DNA of 64,000 nt from JACOND01 sp965202795 (GCA_965202795.1 OZ241848.1:2232001-2296000), one strand, 5' to 3'. Positions 14,834 to 24,400 are shown, counted from the first letter of the stretch. Translations and numbers: made by a program. Notes: generated by a model not told the origin, from the sequence alone.

Positions 14834-15943
14834 TTAACTGTTTTTCTGAACAGCAAGACTGATAATCTCCTCCAGGCTTCCCTTTCCCTCAGCGGCGTTC
14901 ATAGAGCGGGACTCTGTAAAGCGCCGGCCGTAGACTTTGTCCATGTTTGCCGCTGTTTCCTCCAGAGCCTTAATGGAATCCCCCAGCATGTCCCCTTTTT
15001 TGACCGGCTTTAAAAAAGCGGCTGACAAAGAGCGGGGCTGCTGATCGCCAGCCTCGCAGCGGATATACGACGCGCAGGCGCGGGAGGCAAAGCTGTTTTG
15101 CTTTCCTGTGGGCGCCACCTTGGCCGCGCATTCAATCAAAGCGGCCAGCGCTTTTTCCGCCAAAGCCCTGTCGCCGCATAAGTTTTCATTCAGCGTTTTT
15201 CTGTCAATGCAAATATAGAGATAAAACAGCCCGGCGGCAAACTCTGTCTCTCCAAGATGCCCGGCCCCGGCATCCTCAGCCCCTTTGTTGAGATCATCAA
15301 CCGCTGTAAAAAAATCATCCTCCACAACAACAGAATGCGAGGTGATGGCATGCGCCGCCTGGACAGCCGCCTCTGTATTGTGATCCGGGGAGGACGCCAG
15401 CATCCGGCCAAACATGGCAATATCAGCCGCCTTATGCTTTTCATTCTTAAGCAGCAGGCCATCCAGCTCCTCTTCTGTGGGCGGGCTGTTTCTTTCAGCA
15501 ATGGCGTCTGCGAGAGCATTGATTTTTTGCTTTTCTTCAGGGCTGAAGTGAGCCAGCTGCTCTATTTCAAGATCTTGCTCAGCGTCATTTTTGTCTTCCT
15601 TTTGCAGCTTTCCAAACTTGCTTCCTTTTGCTTTCTTGTTTTTTTCTTTTTCATAGCCGGCTATCAGCTTTGCCCATGCTTTTGCGTCTTCCTCTTTAAC
15701 TCCTTTTGCTTTTAGGCGCTCAAAAATCTCCCGGCCCATCTTTTTTGTTCTTGTTCCAATATGATTTTCCAGAGCTGTTTTAAAAATATCAGAAGTCCGC
15801 CAGGCCCTTTTCAGGCTCTGAGAGGATATGCGGAGCCGCGGCTCCCCTCCCATCATGGCGGTTTTTGGCCGGCCCAAATCGTCGCGGTTCAGATTGGACG
15901 GCGGATAGCTCGTTAACAAATGAAGCTGAATAAAACGGGACAT
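14834..15943 (-). CDS. cas7e: Cascade backbone subunit Cas7e (Cse4)
   Basis: Cas7e polymerises along the crRNA spacer in six copies. The N-terminus FIQLHLLTSYPPSNLNRDDLGRPKTAMMGG and RLRISSQSLKRAWR are characteristic of the family. The ATG at 15943 (MSRFIQ, 369 aa) is preferred because AAGGAGG lies at normal distance; an ATG at 15949 is too close to it. A lysine-rich insertion (KEKNKKAKGSKFGKLQKEDKND) occurs near residues 95-120. The C-terminal part includes SFASRACASYIR and YGRRFTESRSMNA. It is followed by cas5e. Confidence 0.94.
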   Translation of the reverse strand: MSRFIQLHLLTSYPPSNLNRDDLGRPKTAMMGGEPRLRISSQSLKRAWRTSDIFKTALENHIGTRTKKMGREIFERLKAKGVKEEDAKAWAKLIAGYEKEKNKKAKGSKFGKLQKEDKNDAEQDLEIEQLAHFSPEEKQKINALADAIAERNSPPTEEELDGLLLKNEKHKAADIAMFGRMLASSPDHNTEAAVQAAHAITSHSVVVEDDFFTAVDDLNKGAEDAGAGHLGETEFAAGLFYLYICIDRKTLNENLCGDRALAEKALAALIECAAKVAPTGKQNSFASRACASYIRCEAGDQQPRSLSAAFLKPVKKGDMLGDSIKALEETAANMDKVYGRRFTESRSMNAAEGKGSLEEIISLAVQKNS

Positions 15944-15956
15944 AATCATCTCCTCC

Positions 15957-16445
15957 TTAATTTTTTATTTTTGAAAAATAACCGCAAGCCCAGTCTTTTT
16001 TGACTTTAGGCCCCCAATAATAAACAGATCGCGCCAAATCATGCGGGTTTGCCCGCTTTCCCAGCATCCTTAAGACGCGGATCAGCGGGGCGTATAAATC
16101 ATCGCGCTGATCTTTTTGGATTAAGCGGCGAAAGCGAAGCTCGCTCACAGGCGGGCTTTCCCCATCGCCGGCCATTTGCTCTGCCAGCCCCACATCCGCT
16201 GTTTCCCGAACATGAGAGGCCAGGCCCAAAACAGCCGCCAGCCGGCCCTCCCAATGCCTCTCTGCAGAAAAAAATCTTTTAAATCTTTGGAGGGCGTAAT
16301 GAAACTCCGGCAAAAGGATAATCTCAGAAACCCCCTTTGCCCGGCAAAAGGCCGCTCTCTCCCCCTTATGCTCCCGCAGCCCCCGGCGCCATTTTTCCAG
16401 CTCCCGGCCCAGAGGGCTGTCTTTTTTAAAATTGACTGCTCCCAT
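15957..16445 (-). CDS. cse2: Cascade small subunit Cse2 (Cas11e)
   Basis: Cse2 forms the dimer that stabilises the R-loop in type I-E Cascade. The protein is 162 aa, alpha-helical, with ELEKWRRGLREHKGERAAFCRA near the N-terminus, an FRRLIQKDQRDDLYAPLIRVLRML segment in the middle and the C-terminal ANPHDLARSVYYWGPKVKKDWACGYF typical of the family. GGGAGG sits 4-5 nt before the ATG. It lies between cas8e (128-nt gap, no other gene visible) and cas7e. Confidence 0.92.
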   Translation of the reverse strand: MGAVNFKKDSPLGRELEKWRRGLREHKGERAAFCRAKGVSEIILLPEFHYALQRFKRFFSAERHWEGRLAAVLGLASHVRETADVGLAEQMAGDGESPPVSELRFRRLIQKDQRDDLYAPLIRVLRMLGKRANPHDLARSVYYWGPKVKKDWACGYFSKIKN

Positions 16446-16573
16446 TAAACCTCCCGCTTTGTTTGCATGTTTTTCAAAAAAGCTTTTATGCTGATTTTGT
16501 TTAAAAATTCCCCTTTCTTTTTTTGCCTTAACCGAAGATCAGCCGCGCTCAGCATAAACCCGCGCCTTTGCTT

Positions 16574-18175
16574 TCAGCCGGCCTTTTTTTTCTTTTTAGA
16601 AGGGGCGGGCAGCTGCAAAATGTCCCTGATTTTTTTGCCATTAATATTTTTATTGAGCCTGCGCCTGGCCTGAACAATCCTTTTTATGTCTGAAAACTCA
16701 ATATCCCCCCTTTCAGCCCAATAGCCAAACAAATTTAAAGCGCTTGTTTTTAAAATGCCATGCCATTTATGCAAAATCTCTCTGCCCTCTTTGGCCTTGA
16801 TTTTGCCGGGAAGCTCCTGGAGCAGGCCGAAAAAATCTTTTTCTGTCCGCTGATAAAACATTTTTTTTAAAGAGGGCGGGGTTTTTTTTCTCTTATCGCT
16901 TTTTTCCCGAAACCAGGCGTCTTTTATGGCCTGGCTGAAATATCCGGCAAATAAGCTGGAGGCTTTTGTCATATCTGAAACCCTTTTGGAAAAACACTCT
17001 CTTATATCATCAGATGTCATAAATAAAGGGAATGTTTTTTCATAGTAACAGCGGGCTTTCATGTTATCCATCTCGTAGCCAAAAGCCCGCAGGCGAAATT
17101 GATCTTTCCATCTTTTTGCCAGTCCGCGATAGCGGCTGATAACTTTTGCCGGGCGCCCGTTTTTTGTTTCCTCCACACAATCCAGCCAATGCTGATAGCT
17201 GACATCGCCTTCTTTGATATGCCGGGGCAATAGCTCTGTCTTCTTTTTGTCTTTTTTATAATAATAAGGGCTTAAATGATGCCTCCAGGCCTCATAGTCT
17301 ATTCCATAATTTTTTGTTTTATAGCTTTTGATCAGGCGGGGGGCTGAGCTGCCGCATAAATCACAGACTCCGGATTCTGAGGAATCCCATTGAATCCGAA
17401 TCCGCCGCGGCATGCCCCAATACATTTGCAGAAGGCTGGCGTTTGCCGGGGCGGTTGTTTTTCCGGTCTTTTTTTCGCTGGTTCGGGTTTCCGCCATCCA
17501 GGGGAAAATATCATGAATCTGGTTTTTGCTTTGATCATGACTCCCCTCAAACCAGCCCCTGTCCAGAACATTCAGCCACAGGTTTCGCCAAAACAAAAGC
17601 TCATCCGGCCCATCGCTTTTTGTGTCCAAAACAGCCAAAGCCGTCAAGGGGCCGCCGCCGCGGAGGGATGTTCTGTGGCCCTGGCCGCCGGAAGGCGCGC
17701 TGAGCTGCAAAGTGAAAAGGGCCGTTATGGCGCAAGGCTCGCAAAGCTTTTCGGCCCGATCCCGCTTTATGAAAAGATCTTTGCTTTCTTTAATCGTCTT
17801 TTCGCCGGGAGAGTCAATAAGCAGATGAAAAATCTCCTCTTCTTCCTCATCCTCAAGAGGATCAAAATCCTGCATAAAAACGCCCCGCGCGCCCTCTGTC
17901 TCAAAAGCCTCCGCATATTTGCCAAAGCGGTTTTTCAGATCTTCCGGCTTTGGAGGATTCTCCATCCAGTCAAGCCACTGAGTCTCATTTTCAGGCATGG
18001 CCGCTGTCTGAAGCAGGCCAATCAAAAACTGCAGCAGGGCGCCGTTAAAATCCGGGCGGGGGGCGCTTAAAGCCAGCGCCGGATCCTCTGTTTCCGTGAT
18101 CCGCCAGGGGGCGATCCTCTCTTCTCTGCCGCTTTTCCGGCGGACAGGCAAAAAATTGTCATAAATCAAATTCAT
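16574..18175 (-). CDS. cas8e: Cascade large subunit Cas8e (Cse1)
   Basis: Cas8e recognises the PAM and recruits Cas3. The start MNLIYDNFLPVRRKSG at 18175 mirrors the family N-terminus; a TTG at 18181 is in frame. At 533 aa the length is normal. Visible segments are GALLQFLIGLLQTA, TALFTLQLSAPSGGQGHRTSLRGGGPLTAL (the conserved block near residues 150-185) and a CxxC pair in CDLCGSSAP near residue 270. The C-terminal helical bundle begins around residue 370. It has its own promoter-like segment (18294-18341), a copy of that before cas3. Confidence 0.93.
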   Translation of the reverse strand: MNLIYDNFLPVRRKSGREERIAPWRITETEDPALALSAPRPDFNGALLQFLIGLLQTAAMPENETQWLDWMENPPKPEDLKNRFGKYAEAFETEGARGVFMQDFDPLEDEEEEEIFHLLIDSPGEKTIKESKDLFIKRDRAEKLCEPCAITALFTLQLSAPSGGQGHRTSLRGGGPLTALAVLDTKSDGPDELLFWRNLWLNVLDRGWFEGSHDQSKNQIHDIFPWMAETRTSEKKTGKTTAPANASLLQMYWGMPRRIRIQWDSSESGVCDLCGSSAPRLIKSYKTKNYGIDYEAWRHHLSPYYYKKDKKKTELLPRHIKEGDVSYQHWLDCVEETKNGRPAKVISRYRGLAKRWKDQFRLRAFGYEMDNMKARCYYEKTFPLFMTSDDIRECFSKRVSDMTKASSLFAGYFSQAIKDAWFREKSDKRKKTPPSLKKMFYQRTEKDFFGLLQELPGKIKAKEGREILHKWHGILKTSALNLFGYWAERGDIEFSDIKRIVQARRRLNKNINGKKIRDILQLPAPSKKKKKAG

Positions 18176-18293
18176 CCGCAAAATTCCCTAAACAAGCCCC
18201 CGAAAAAGCGCCTGCCGAGGCGCGGCGCCTCCCCCGGCCCGCCGCAAAGCAGGGCTTTTTTTGGGGCGGGGGCGGAAAATCCATGGCCATTTT

Positions 18294-18341
18294 CCCTGAA
18301 AAACCAGCATAAGCGGGGCGCGCCGCAAAACACAACAAAAA
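18294..18341 (-). promoter_or_regulatory. Promoter-like segment upstream of cas8e (duplicate of the cas3 promoter)
   Basis: On the minus strand TTGTGT (18330-18335) and TATGCT (18306-18311) are spaced 18 nt within a ~48-bp segment nearly identical to 21305-21352. It would give a leader of about 125 nt before cas8e. The rest of the 18176-18563 gap is GC-rich and shows no gene. Confidence 0.55.
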
Positions 18342-18563
18342 TCTCAAAAAAATTCTCAGCAAAAAAAGCTGCGGGAAAATTCGCGGCTCCCCGCGCCAGC
18401 TGGCAGGCTCTGCCTCGGGGCAGCCGGCTGTTTCACAGATTCCCCCCAGCCCGCCGCTCTGAAACGGCTCTGCGGGGGATGGCCTCGGGCGGAGGCCGGC
18501 CCCCTCCCCCCTGCGGCAGGCAAAAGATCGTCTAATCTCCAGAGGCCGTATCCAGGCCCAATG

Positions 18564-21284
18564 TTAGGGGGAAGGCGCGTTCAAGCCGGCGCTCCGGCTG
18601 TAAACAAACTGAACAGGCTCCCCTTTTTCGTTTATGGCCATGGCCTTCCAGCCATCCCCGGCTTTTTCTTTAACAAGGGGAAGAAGCTCCCCCCAGCGGC
18701 CCTCCGCCGGCAGGCTTTTTCTGCATTCCTCAAGAAGATTTTTGGGGATCTGCGGATTTTCCGCCGCCTCTTTTATAAAAAAAGACCGCATGGAGACAGA
18801 GCTGTATTGCCAGGCATATTTTGAATCGCCGCGCCAGGGCCGGAGCCTGCCGCCCTCCCATTTTGCGAGGCAAATGCTCTTTGTCTCTTCGCCCAGGCGG
18901 GTTGAAATTCTGGCCGCGCTCCTCCAGCCTTCCTGCTCATTCGTGTATCCCAAACCAATAGAAAGAGCGCTTTCAGAGGCAAAACTGAGGGCGGCCAGCT
19001 CAGATCCCTCCGCCTCATTGGCTCTGCCAAGCAGCCCTTCAGGGATTAGCTTTTGCGCCTCCTCCCCATAAACCCCCTCAATTAAAGCGCGGGCGTTTTC
19101 CGGAATTTGAATGCCCCCATGCTCTTTGAGCGCTTTAACCGACAGCCAAAGCTTTCCATGATCGGGATAAATTTTGCCCGCGCTTTTAAAAAAACCGCTG
19201 AGCCAGTTTTTATCAGGAGATTCTGTCCATTCAGGAGAGTAAACAAGGAGTTTTGCCGGCCCCCTTTGATCCTCCCCCCGCGCAATGCCGCCTTTAAGAT
19301 CCCGCCTGCGCCTATGCAGCCGGCCCGCCCTTTGAATCAAAAGGTCTATTGGGGCAAGATCGCTTATCAAAACATCAAAGTCCAAATCAAGCGACTGCTC
19401 CACAACCTGTGTCGCAATCAAAACCCGCCCGGACCGGCCTTCCGGGGAGCTGTCCCCGCCAAACCAGCTCATAACATCTTTTTCAATATCCAGCCTGTCG
19501 CCCAAGGCAAACCGGGAGTGAAACAAAGTGATCTTCCAGTCTGGATGGCGCTCTCTGAGGTCTCTGAAAGACTGGACAGCGTCCCGGACTGTGTTGCGGA
19601 TCCAGCAGGCGCAGGACTTTTTTTCCACAGCCCGCTCAAGAGCGCTGTGAACAAGATGTTTTTCAGAAACAAACTGAACGGCTTTTGGTTTTTGGAGGGT
19701 TTTTCGCGGGGCTGCGGGCAGCTCCCGCAGCCGCTGCCCGCTGAAACAGGAAAGCAGGGGATAAGACTCCTCTTTTAAAATCCGAAGCTCTCCGCCGGGC
19801 GCTTTATTGTAACAGTTAATCAGAGCTTGCTTCTGCTTTTTCGGCAAAGTCGCTGAAAGCAAAATGGCGCTGCCGCCGGACAAGGCATGGGCCTCAAGCA
19901 AAATCCGCAACAGCTTGTTTGTATAGGAGTCATAGGCATGAACCTCATCAATTATCAGTATTTTATTCAAAAGGCCCAGCATCCGCAGCGACTGATGGCG
20001 GGCGGGGAGAACAGCCAGCAAAGCCTGATCAACTGTCCCGGCCCCGGAATAAGCCAAAAGAGCTTTTTTGCCGCTGTCGGCAAGCCATGCGCTGCAGTAA
20101 AAGCCGGCGGGCTTTGTCTCATCCCCGTAATCACTCTCCGCTTCAAAAACCTCAGGCAAAACAGAATCTTTAAACTCTTTTACAAGCTCCCTTGCTGAAT
20201 GCGCCAAAATCAAAGAGGCGCCTGGCTCAAAAAGCTTCCCATGCAGGCCCTTCAGCCTTCCATACATGGCATTTGAGGTGGCCATTGTGGGCAGCGCAAA
20301 ATAAAGCCCTCCGCCCAAGCCGCCCTTCATCATTCTGTGAGCCAAAAACAAAGCCGCCTCTGTTTTCCCTGAGCCTGTGGCGTCCTCTAAAATAAACATG
20401 CAGGGGGTTTTGGGAATTTTTATATCAGAAACAAGCTGCTGCATCGGACGGGGCCTGGCGGCTTTTCCCAAAAAAACATCCTCCCATTTTAAATCCTCCG
20501 AGGGGCGGCCTTCTAATATGCCCGCCGCGCAAACAGCCTGTTCAGCCTGTTTTAAAGCTGTTTTTTCCCAGTATTCCCCCAAAGGCTCTATCTCCGCTTT
20601 ATACTTGAAAAACCTTGTGTCAGAGCCTATCCAGTCGCTTGCGACCGCCAGGCCGGCGATCCAAAAAGAGGCTTTTTTGATTGTGTCCGCGCAGGTTTCA
20701 TGAAAAACATGGCCATCAGGCAGCAAAATGGGGATTAAATCCTCAAGAAACTCTGAGGCCGCTTCGCCATCTTCATCATCAAAGTCATCGCGCAAACAGC
20801 GGTTGGAAGGCTTTGGAGGCTGGCCATGATGCCCCGCAACAGCCCGAATCCAAAAATCCATTGAATCAGCGGGCCGCCAGCGGGATGAGGCTGCTGGAAT
20901 CAGGCCAAGGCCCTGAAACTTCTCTCTCAGGCGCTTTTCCCAAAGCAAAAGTCCCAGAGAATCATGCTTAAAGCTGGAGCTGTATGTTTGAGAGCTGGAT
21001 TTATTTTGCAGTTTTTTGAGAAGATCCGGCTTGAGGTTTTGAAAGCTTGCCGCAAATTTCCCTATATCATGCAGCGCCATCATAAACACAAACCACTGGG
21101 AAAACTGTTTTTGAGGCAGTCCGGTGAGTTTTGAGAATGTTTCTAAAAGGGAGGGCCTTTTTTCAAGCAGCTTTTTCCCGGCTGCCGCGGCATCCAGAGC
21201 ATGATAGGGCAGAAGATGGCATTCCCCTGAGCCGTCTCTGGCCTTGCCCCAGTAGGAAAAATAGCTGCGGTTTTGTTTTGTCAT
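18564..21284 (-). CDS. cas3: CRISPR helicase-nuclease Cas3
   Basis: Cas3 is recruited by Cascade to unwind and degrade target DNA. The N-terminal HD nuclease has YHALD (His28), LHDIGKF (His72-Asp73) and GHHGQPP. The superfamily 2 helicase has Walker A ATGSGKTEA near residue 305, DEVH in IIDEVHAYD, SATLP and the arginine-finger motif QRAGRLHRR. A C-terminal domain ends near residue 906. I place the start at MTKQNRSYFSYWGKA (21284) because the earlier in-frame Met at 21365 lies upstream of the promoter. All catalytic motifs are intact, so interference should work. cas3 is separated from cas8e by about 390 nt. Confidence 0.95.
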   Translation of the reverse strand: MTKQNRSYFSYWGKARDGSGECHLLPYHALDAAAAGKKLLEKRPSLLETFSKLTGLPQKQFSQWFVFMMALHDIGKFAASFQNLKPDLLKKLQNKSSSQTYSSSFKHDSLGLLLWEKRLREKFQGLGLIPAASSRWRPADSMDFWIRAVAGHHGQPPKPSNRCLRDDFDDEDGEAASEFLEDLIPILLPDGHVFHETCADTIKKASFWIAGLAVASDWIGSDTRFFKYKAEIEPLGEYWEKTALKQAEQAVCAAGILEGRPSEDLKWEDVFLGKAARPRPMQQLVSDIKIPKTPCMFILEDATGSGKTEAALFLAHRMMKGGLGGGLYFALPTMATSNAMYGRLKGLHGKLFEPGASLILAHSARELVKEFKDSVLPEVFEAESDYGDETKPAGFYCSAWLADSGKKALLAYSGAGTVDQALLAVLPARHQSLRMLGLLNKILIIDEVHAYDSYTNKLLRILLEAHALSGGSAILLSATLPKKQKQALINCYNKAPGGELRILKEESYPLLSCFSGQRLRELPAAPRKTLQKPKAVQFVSEKHLVHSALERAVEKKSCACWIRNTVRDAVQSFRDLRERHPDWKITLFHSRFALGDRLDIEKDVMSWFGGDSSPEGRSGRVLIATQVVEQSLDLDFDVLISDLAPIDLLIQRAGRLHRRRRDLKGGIARGEDQRGPAKLLVYSPEWTESPDKNWLSGFFKSAGKIYPDHGKLWLSVKALKEHGGIQIPENARALIEGVYGEEAQKLIPEGLLGRANEAEGSELAALSFASESALSIGLGYTNEQEGWRSAARISTRLGEETKSICLAKWEGGRLRPWRGDSKYAWQYSSVSMRSFFIKEAAENPQIPKNLLEECRKSLPAEGRWGELLPLVKEKAGDGWKAMAINEKGEPVQFVYSRSAGLNAPSP

Positions 21285-21304
21285 TTTTGATTGATGCCCA
21301 TTGG

Positions 21305-21352
21305 CCCTGAAAAACACAGCATAAGCGGGGGCGCCGCAAAACACAACAAAAA
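21305..21352 (-). promoter_or_regulatory. cas3 promoter segment
   Basis: On the minus strand TTGTGT (21341-21346) and TATGCT (21318-21323) are spaced 17 nt. Transcription would begin about 27 nt before the chosen cas3 start. The segment recurs upstream of cas8e. Confidence 0.6.
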
Positions 21353-21486
21353 AAACTGCGGCCATCAGATAAGGCCATCAGAAAAGCCGCTATAGACTAA
21401 GGTCCTGGCCTGATTGACGGCCGGGGGTTTTTCCGGCAAGGATCAAACAAAGCGCCGGCGCCAGAGCGCGGGGGGAGGGACAGCTT

Positions 21487-22104
21487 TTGATCGGCTTTTT
21501 GAGGGGAAAAATCATCAGCTGGCGGGGAACCCGCATAGTATTGGAGGCCGGCGGAGTGGGCTATGAGGTTCAGGTTTCTAAAACCGCCTCTGAGAGTCTT
21601 TCGCTGGAGTCCCCGGCCTCTTTTTGGATTTGGACGGCTCTGAGACAGGATTCCCTTGAGCTTTTTGGCTTCGCCCGCCAGGAGGAAAAGCAGCTCTTTC
21701 TCTCGCTGCTGAAAGTCAATCGCATCGGCCCGAAAATGGCCATGAATCTTCTTGGCTGCTGCGAACTGGAGCGGTTTGTCAAAATGATCAGGGAGGGGGA
21801 CACAAAGGCGCTGAGCGCGCTCCCCGGAGTGGGGAAAAAAATGGCCCAGCAGATGGCCCTCACTTTAAAAGATGAAATTTCCGCAGGCTTTGCCGGCCTT
21901 CAAGAGGGCAGCCAAAAAACCGGACGGGTGATCAGGGCGCTGGAAACTTTGGGCTTTGGCGCGATGGAAATCAAAGAGGCCCTGGACCAAATCAAATGGA
22001 CTCAAAACCTGGAGGCGGACATCAAGCAGGCGCTGTCCATCCTTGGCTCGTTTAACAAAGGCGGAGACAGGGAAAAAGAAAGCGGCGGCCCGCCGGCTTT
22101 ATGA
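21487..22104 (+). CDS. ruvA: Holliday junction branch migration protein RuvA
   Basis: RuvA binds four-way junctions and loads RuvB. It starts with TTG (MIGFLRGKIISW), with GGAGGGA 8 nt upstream. Domain I (1-60) includes GGVGYEVQVS. Two helix-hairpin-helix motifs follow: LLKVNRIGPKMAMNLLG (about 75) and LSALPGVGKKMAQQMAL (about 110). Domain III at residues ~150-205 contacts RuvB. 205 aa is normal. ruvB follows at 47 nt and is surely co-transcribed. No ruvC is nearby. Confidence 0.95.
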   Translation: MIGFLRGKIISWRGTRIVLEAGGVGYEVQVSKTASESLSLESPASFWIWTALRQDSLELFGFARQEEKQLFLSLLKVNRIGPKMAMNLLGCCELERFVKMIREGDTKALSALPGVGKKMAQQMALTLKDEISAGFAGLQEGSQKTGRVIRALETLGFGAMEIKEALDQIKWTQNLEADIKQALSILGSFNKGGDREKESGGPPAL

Positions 22105-22151
22105 GCGCTTTGCGGGAGGCCTGAAACAAGCTTTTGCGGCATGGAGGCATT

Positions 22152-23168
22152 ATGGAAGAGGCATTGGCTTTGACAGATGAAAGGGAAGCGGCTGAAGAGC
22201 GGGAATCAGCCCCATCGCTTCGGCCGAAAAAATTTGAGGATTTCCCCGGCCAGGAGGGCCTGAAAAAAAAGCTTCAGGTTTTTGTTCAGGCCGCGGCTTT
22301 GAGGGGCGAGCCTCTGGATCACATCCTGCTTTACGGGCCGCCGGGCCTTGGCAAAACCACCCTGGCCCGCATCATTGCCGACACAATGGGGGTTGAGTTT
22401 CGCTCGACCTCAGGGCCGGCCATCCGCCGAAAAGGCGATCTGGCGGCCTTTCTCACAACCCTGAAGCCCGGCAGCGTTTTTTTTATTGATGAGATTCACC
22501 GCCTCGGCGCCGATATTGAGGAATACCTTTACTCCGCCATGGAGGATTTTTTTATTGACATTGTGACGGGAGACGGCCTCGGCGCCCAGTCCATCCGCTT
22601 TCGGCTCTCCCCCTTTACCCTGATCGGCGCCACCACAAGGACGGGCCTGCTGAAGGCGCCTTTTCGGGATCGCTTCGGCATTATAGAGAGGCTGGATTTT
22701 TACAAAGACTCCGCGCTCTGCGCCATTGTGGAGCGATCGGCCTCGCTGATGCAGATCCAAGTGGCTAAAGACGGAGCGCGGGAGATCGCCGGCCGAAGCC
22801 GCGGAACCCCCCGCGTCGTTAACAGGCTTTTGCGGAGAATACGGGACTACGCTCAAGTCCAGGGGCAAAGGCGGATTGACCGGAATCTGGCCTGCTTTGC
22901 CCTTGACGAAATGGGGCTGAGCCGGCATGGCCTCAGACCCCTGGATATGGAGCTGCTTCGGATCATTGGAGAGGATTTTTCCGGCGGGCCTGTGGGCATC
23001 GACACGCTTTCCGCCATACTGAATGAGGGCGCCGACACTCTGGAGGATTTTTATGAGCCGTATTTGCTGCGGCTGGGGTTTTTGCAAAAAACCCCGCGGG
23101 GCCGGATTTTGACAGAAAAAGGCCGGGCGGCTGTCCGCCCGCGCGCCTCCGCCCCCCGGAAAGCTTGA
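22152..23168 (+). CDS. ruvB: Holliday junction DNA helicase RuvB
   Basis: RuvB is the hexameric AAA+ motor for branch migration. Walker A is GPPGLGKTT, Walker B is FIDEIHRL, sensor 1 is IGATTRTGLL and the arginine finger lies in APFRDRFGI. The C-terminal winged-helix domain ends with FLQKTPRGRILT. The ATG at 22152 (MEEALALTDE, 338 aa) is chosen because GGAGG lies 4 nt upstream; in-frame TTG and ATG codons occur slightly earlier (22134, 22140). A rho-independent terminator follows directly. Confidence 0.96.
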   Translation: MEEALALTDEREAAEERESAPSLRPKKFEDFPGQEGLKKKLQVFVQAAALRGEPLDHILLYGPPGLGKTTLARIIADTMGVEFRSTSGPAIRRKGDLAAFLTTLKPGSVFFIDEIHRLGADIEEYLYSAMEDFFIDIVTGDGLGAQSIRFRLSPFTLIGATTRTGLLKAPFRDRFGIIERLDFYKDSALCAIVERSASLMQIQVAKDGAREIAGRSRGTPRVVNRLLRRIRDYAQVQGQRRIDRNLACFALDEMGLSRHGLRPLDMELLRIIGEDFSGGPVGIDTLSAILNEGADTLEDFYEPYLLRLGFLQKTPRGRILTEKGRAAVRPRASAPRKA

Positions 23169-23171
23169 AAA

Positions 23172-23222
23172 ACCGGCTGGCTTTTCGGGCCAGCATCCCC
23201 CTTCGGGGGCCGGCTGTTTTTT
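23172..23222 (+). terminator. Terminator after ruvAB
   Basis: Nested GC hairpins (GCTGGC...GCCAGC, then CCCCC-TTC-GGGGG) are followed by TGTTTTTT, ending just past 23220. It isolates ruvAB from ald. Confidence 0.7.
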
Positions 23223-23259
23223 GCCGGGCTGCCGGGCCAAAAAAAAAGAGGGCTTTGCC

Positions 23260-24375
23260 TTGGTCATAGGGATTCCCAAAGAGATCAAAGACTCGGAATG
23301 CCGCGCCGGCCTGACGGAGAAAAATGTCCGGCGGCTGGCGGCGGGCAGGCATCAAATTCTTGTCCAGCGGGGGGCCGGCCTCGGCAGCCTGATCTCCGAC
23401 TCGCAGTATGAGCAAGCCGGCGCTGTTTTAGCGGAGAGCCTTCAAGAGGTCTATGAAAAAGCGGACTTGATTGTCAAAGTCAAGGAGCCTCTGCCTGAAG
23501 AATACAGCCTGTTCCGCTCAGGGCAGATTTTGTTTGCCTTCCTGCATCTGGCTGCTGAGCCGGATCTTGCCGAAGCGCTTTGCGCAAAAGGGGTTAAAGC
23601 TCTGGCCTGTGAATCAATAGAGAGCGCGGCCGGAGAGCTTCCCCTGCTAAAGCCCATGAGCCATGTCGCCGGGCGGCTGGCCCTGCAAAACGGCGTCTTT
23701 TATCTGCAAAAGCATTTGGGCGGGCGCGGGGTTTTGGCCGGCGGAGCGGCGGGCGCGGAAAAGGCGCGGGTTTTGATTTTGGGCGGCGGGGAGGCCGGCG
23801 CTCAGGCTGCCCTGATGGGCGCGGGGCTTCAGGCGCGGGTTTTGATTTTGGATATTGATCCCCGGCGGCTGAAATTTTTGGACCGTTTTTTGGAGGGAAA
23901 AGTCCAGACCCGCCTTTCCAGCCCCGAAAACCTCGCCGCGGCGGTTAAACAGGCAGACCTTCTGATTGGCTCCGCCATGCTGAAGGGCCGCAAGGCTCCC
24001 AGGCTAATCACGGAATCCATGGTCAAATCCATGCCGGAGGGATCTGTTTTTGCGGATATAGCCATTGATCAGGGGGGCTGCGGGGAGACAAGCCGCCCCA
24101 CCTCCCACAAAAACCCTGTGTATTCGTCTCATCAAACGCTTCATTACTGTGTGCCAAACATTCCCAGCGCGGTCCCGCGAACCTCCACATTCGCCTTAAC
24201 AGCCGCAAGCTTCCCCTATATAGAGGCTATAGCCGAAAAGGGGCTGGAGCGCGCTGTCAGAGAGGACAAGGCCCTGAGAAAGGGGCTGAATGTTTACGGA
24301 GGCCATGTGGTCTGCCCTCCAGCAGCGGAAGAGCTGAAAAAAAACTGCCCCCCTTTAAAAGATCTGGGCCTGTGA
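23260..24375 (+). CDS. ald: Alanine dehydrogenase
   Basis: Ald interconverts L-alanine and pyruvate with NAD, feeding central metabolism. The TTG at 23260 gives MVIGIPKEIKDSECRAGLT and exactly 371 aa, the usual family length; GAGGG lies upstream. Family motifs are RAGLT near residue 15, VKVKEPLPEEY with the substrate Lys, FLHLAAEPDLAEAL with the catalytic His, the nucleotide-binding GGGEAGAQAALMGAG, and the signature AIDQGGCGETSRPTSHKNP followed by VPRTSTFALT. It is a single gene between the ruvB terminator and a convergent hairpin. Confidence 0.95.
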   Translation: MVIGIPKEIKDSECRAGLTEKNVRRLAAGRHQILVQRGAGLGSLISDSQYEQAGAVLAESLQEVYEKADLIVKVKEPLPEEYSLFRSGQILFAFLHLAAEPDLAEALCAKGVKALACESIESAAGELPLLKPMSHVAGRLALQNGVFYLQKHLGGRGVLAGGAAGAEKARVLILGGGEAGAQAALMGAGLQARVLILDIDPRRLKFLDRFLEGKVQTRLSSPENLAAAVKQADLLIGSAMLKGRKAPRLITESMVKSMPEGSVFADIAIDQGGCGETSRPTSHKNPVYSSHQTLHYCVPNIPSAVPRTSTFALTAASFPYIEAIAEKGLERAVREDKALRKGLNVYGGHVVCPPAAEELKKNCPPLKDLGL

Positions 24376-24378
24376 CAA

Positions 24379-24400
24379 GCCTGGCGCTGTTTTGCCAGGC
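24379..24400. terminator. Hairpin between ald and the convergent prepilin-like gene
   Basis: GCCTGGC pairs with GCCAGGC around an 8-nt loop four bases after the ald stop. There is no T-run, so it may stop transcription weakly. Confidence 0.4.

Noticed and set aside
21285..21365. Longer Cas3 start at 21365 with a hydrophobic N-terminus
   Set aside because: The codons overlap the promoter segment that is repeated before cas8e.
22410..23288. 292-codon frame antisense to ruvB
   Set aside because: A shadow; RuvB motifs on the other strand are unambiguous.
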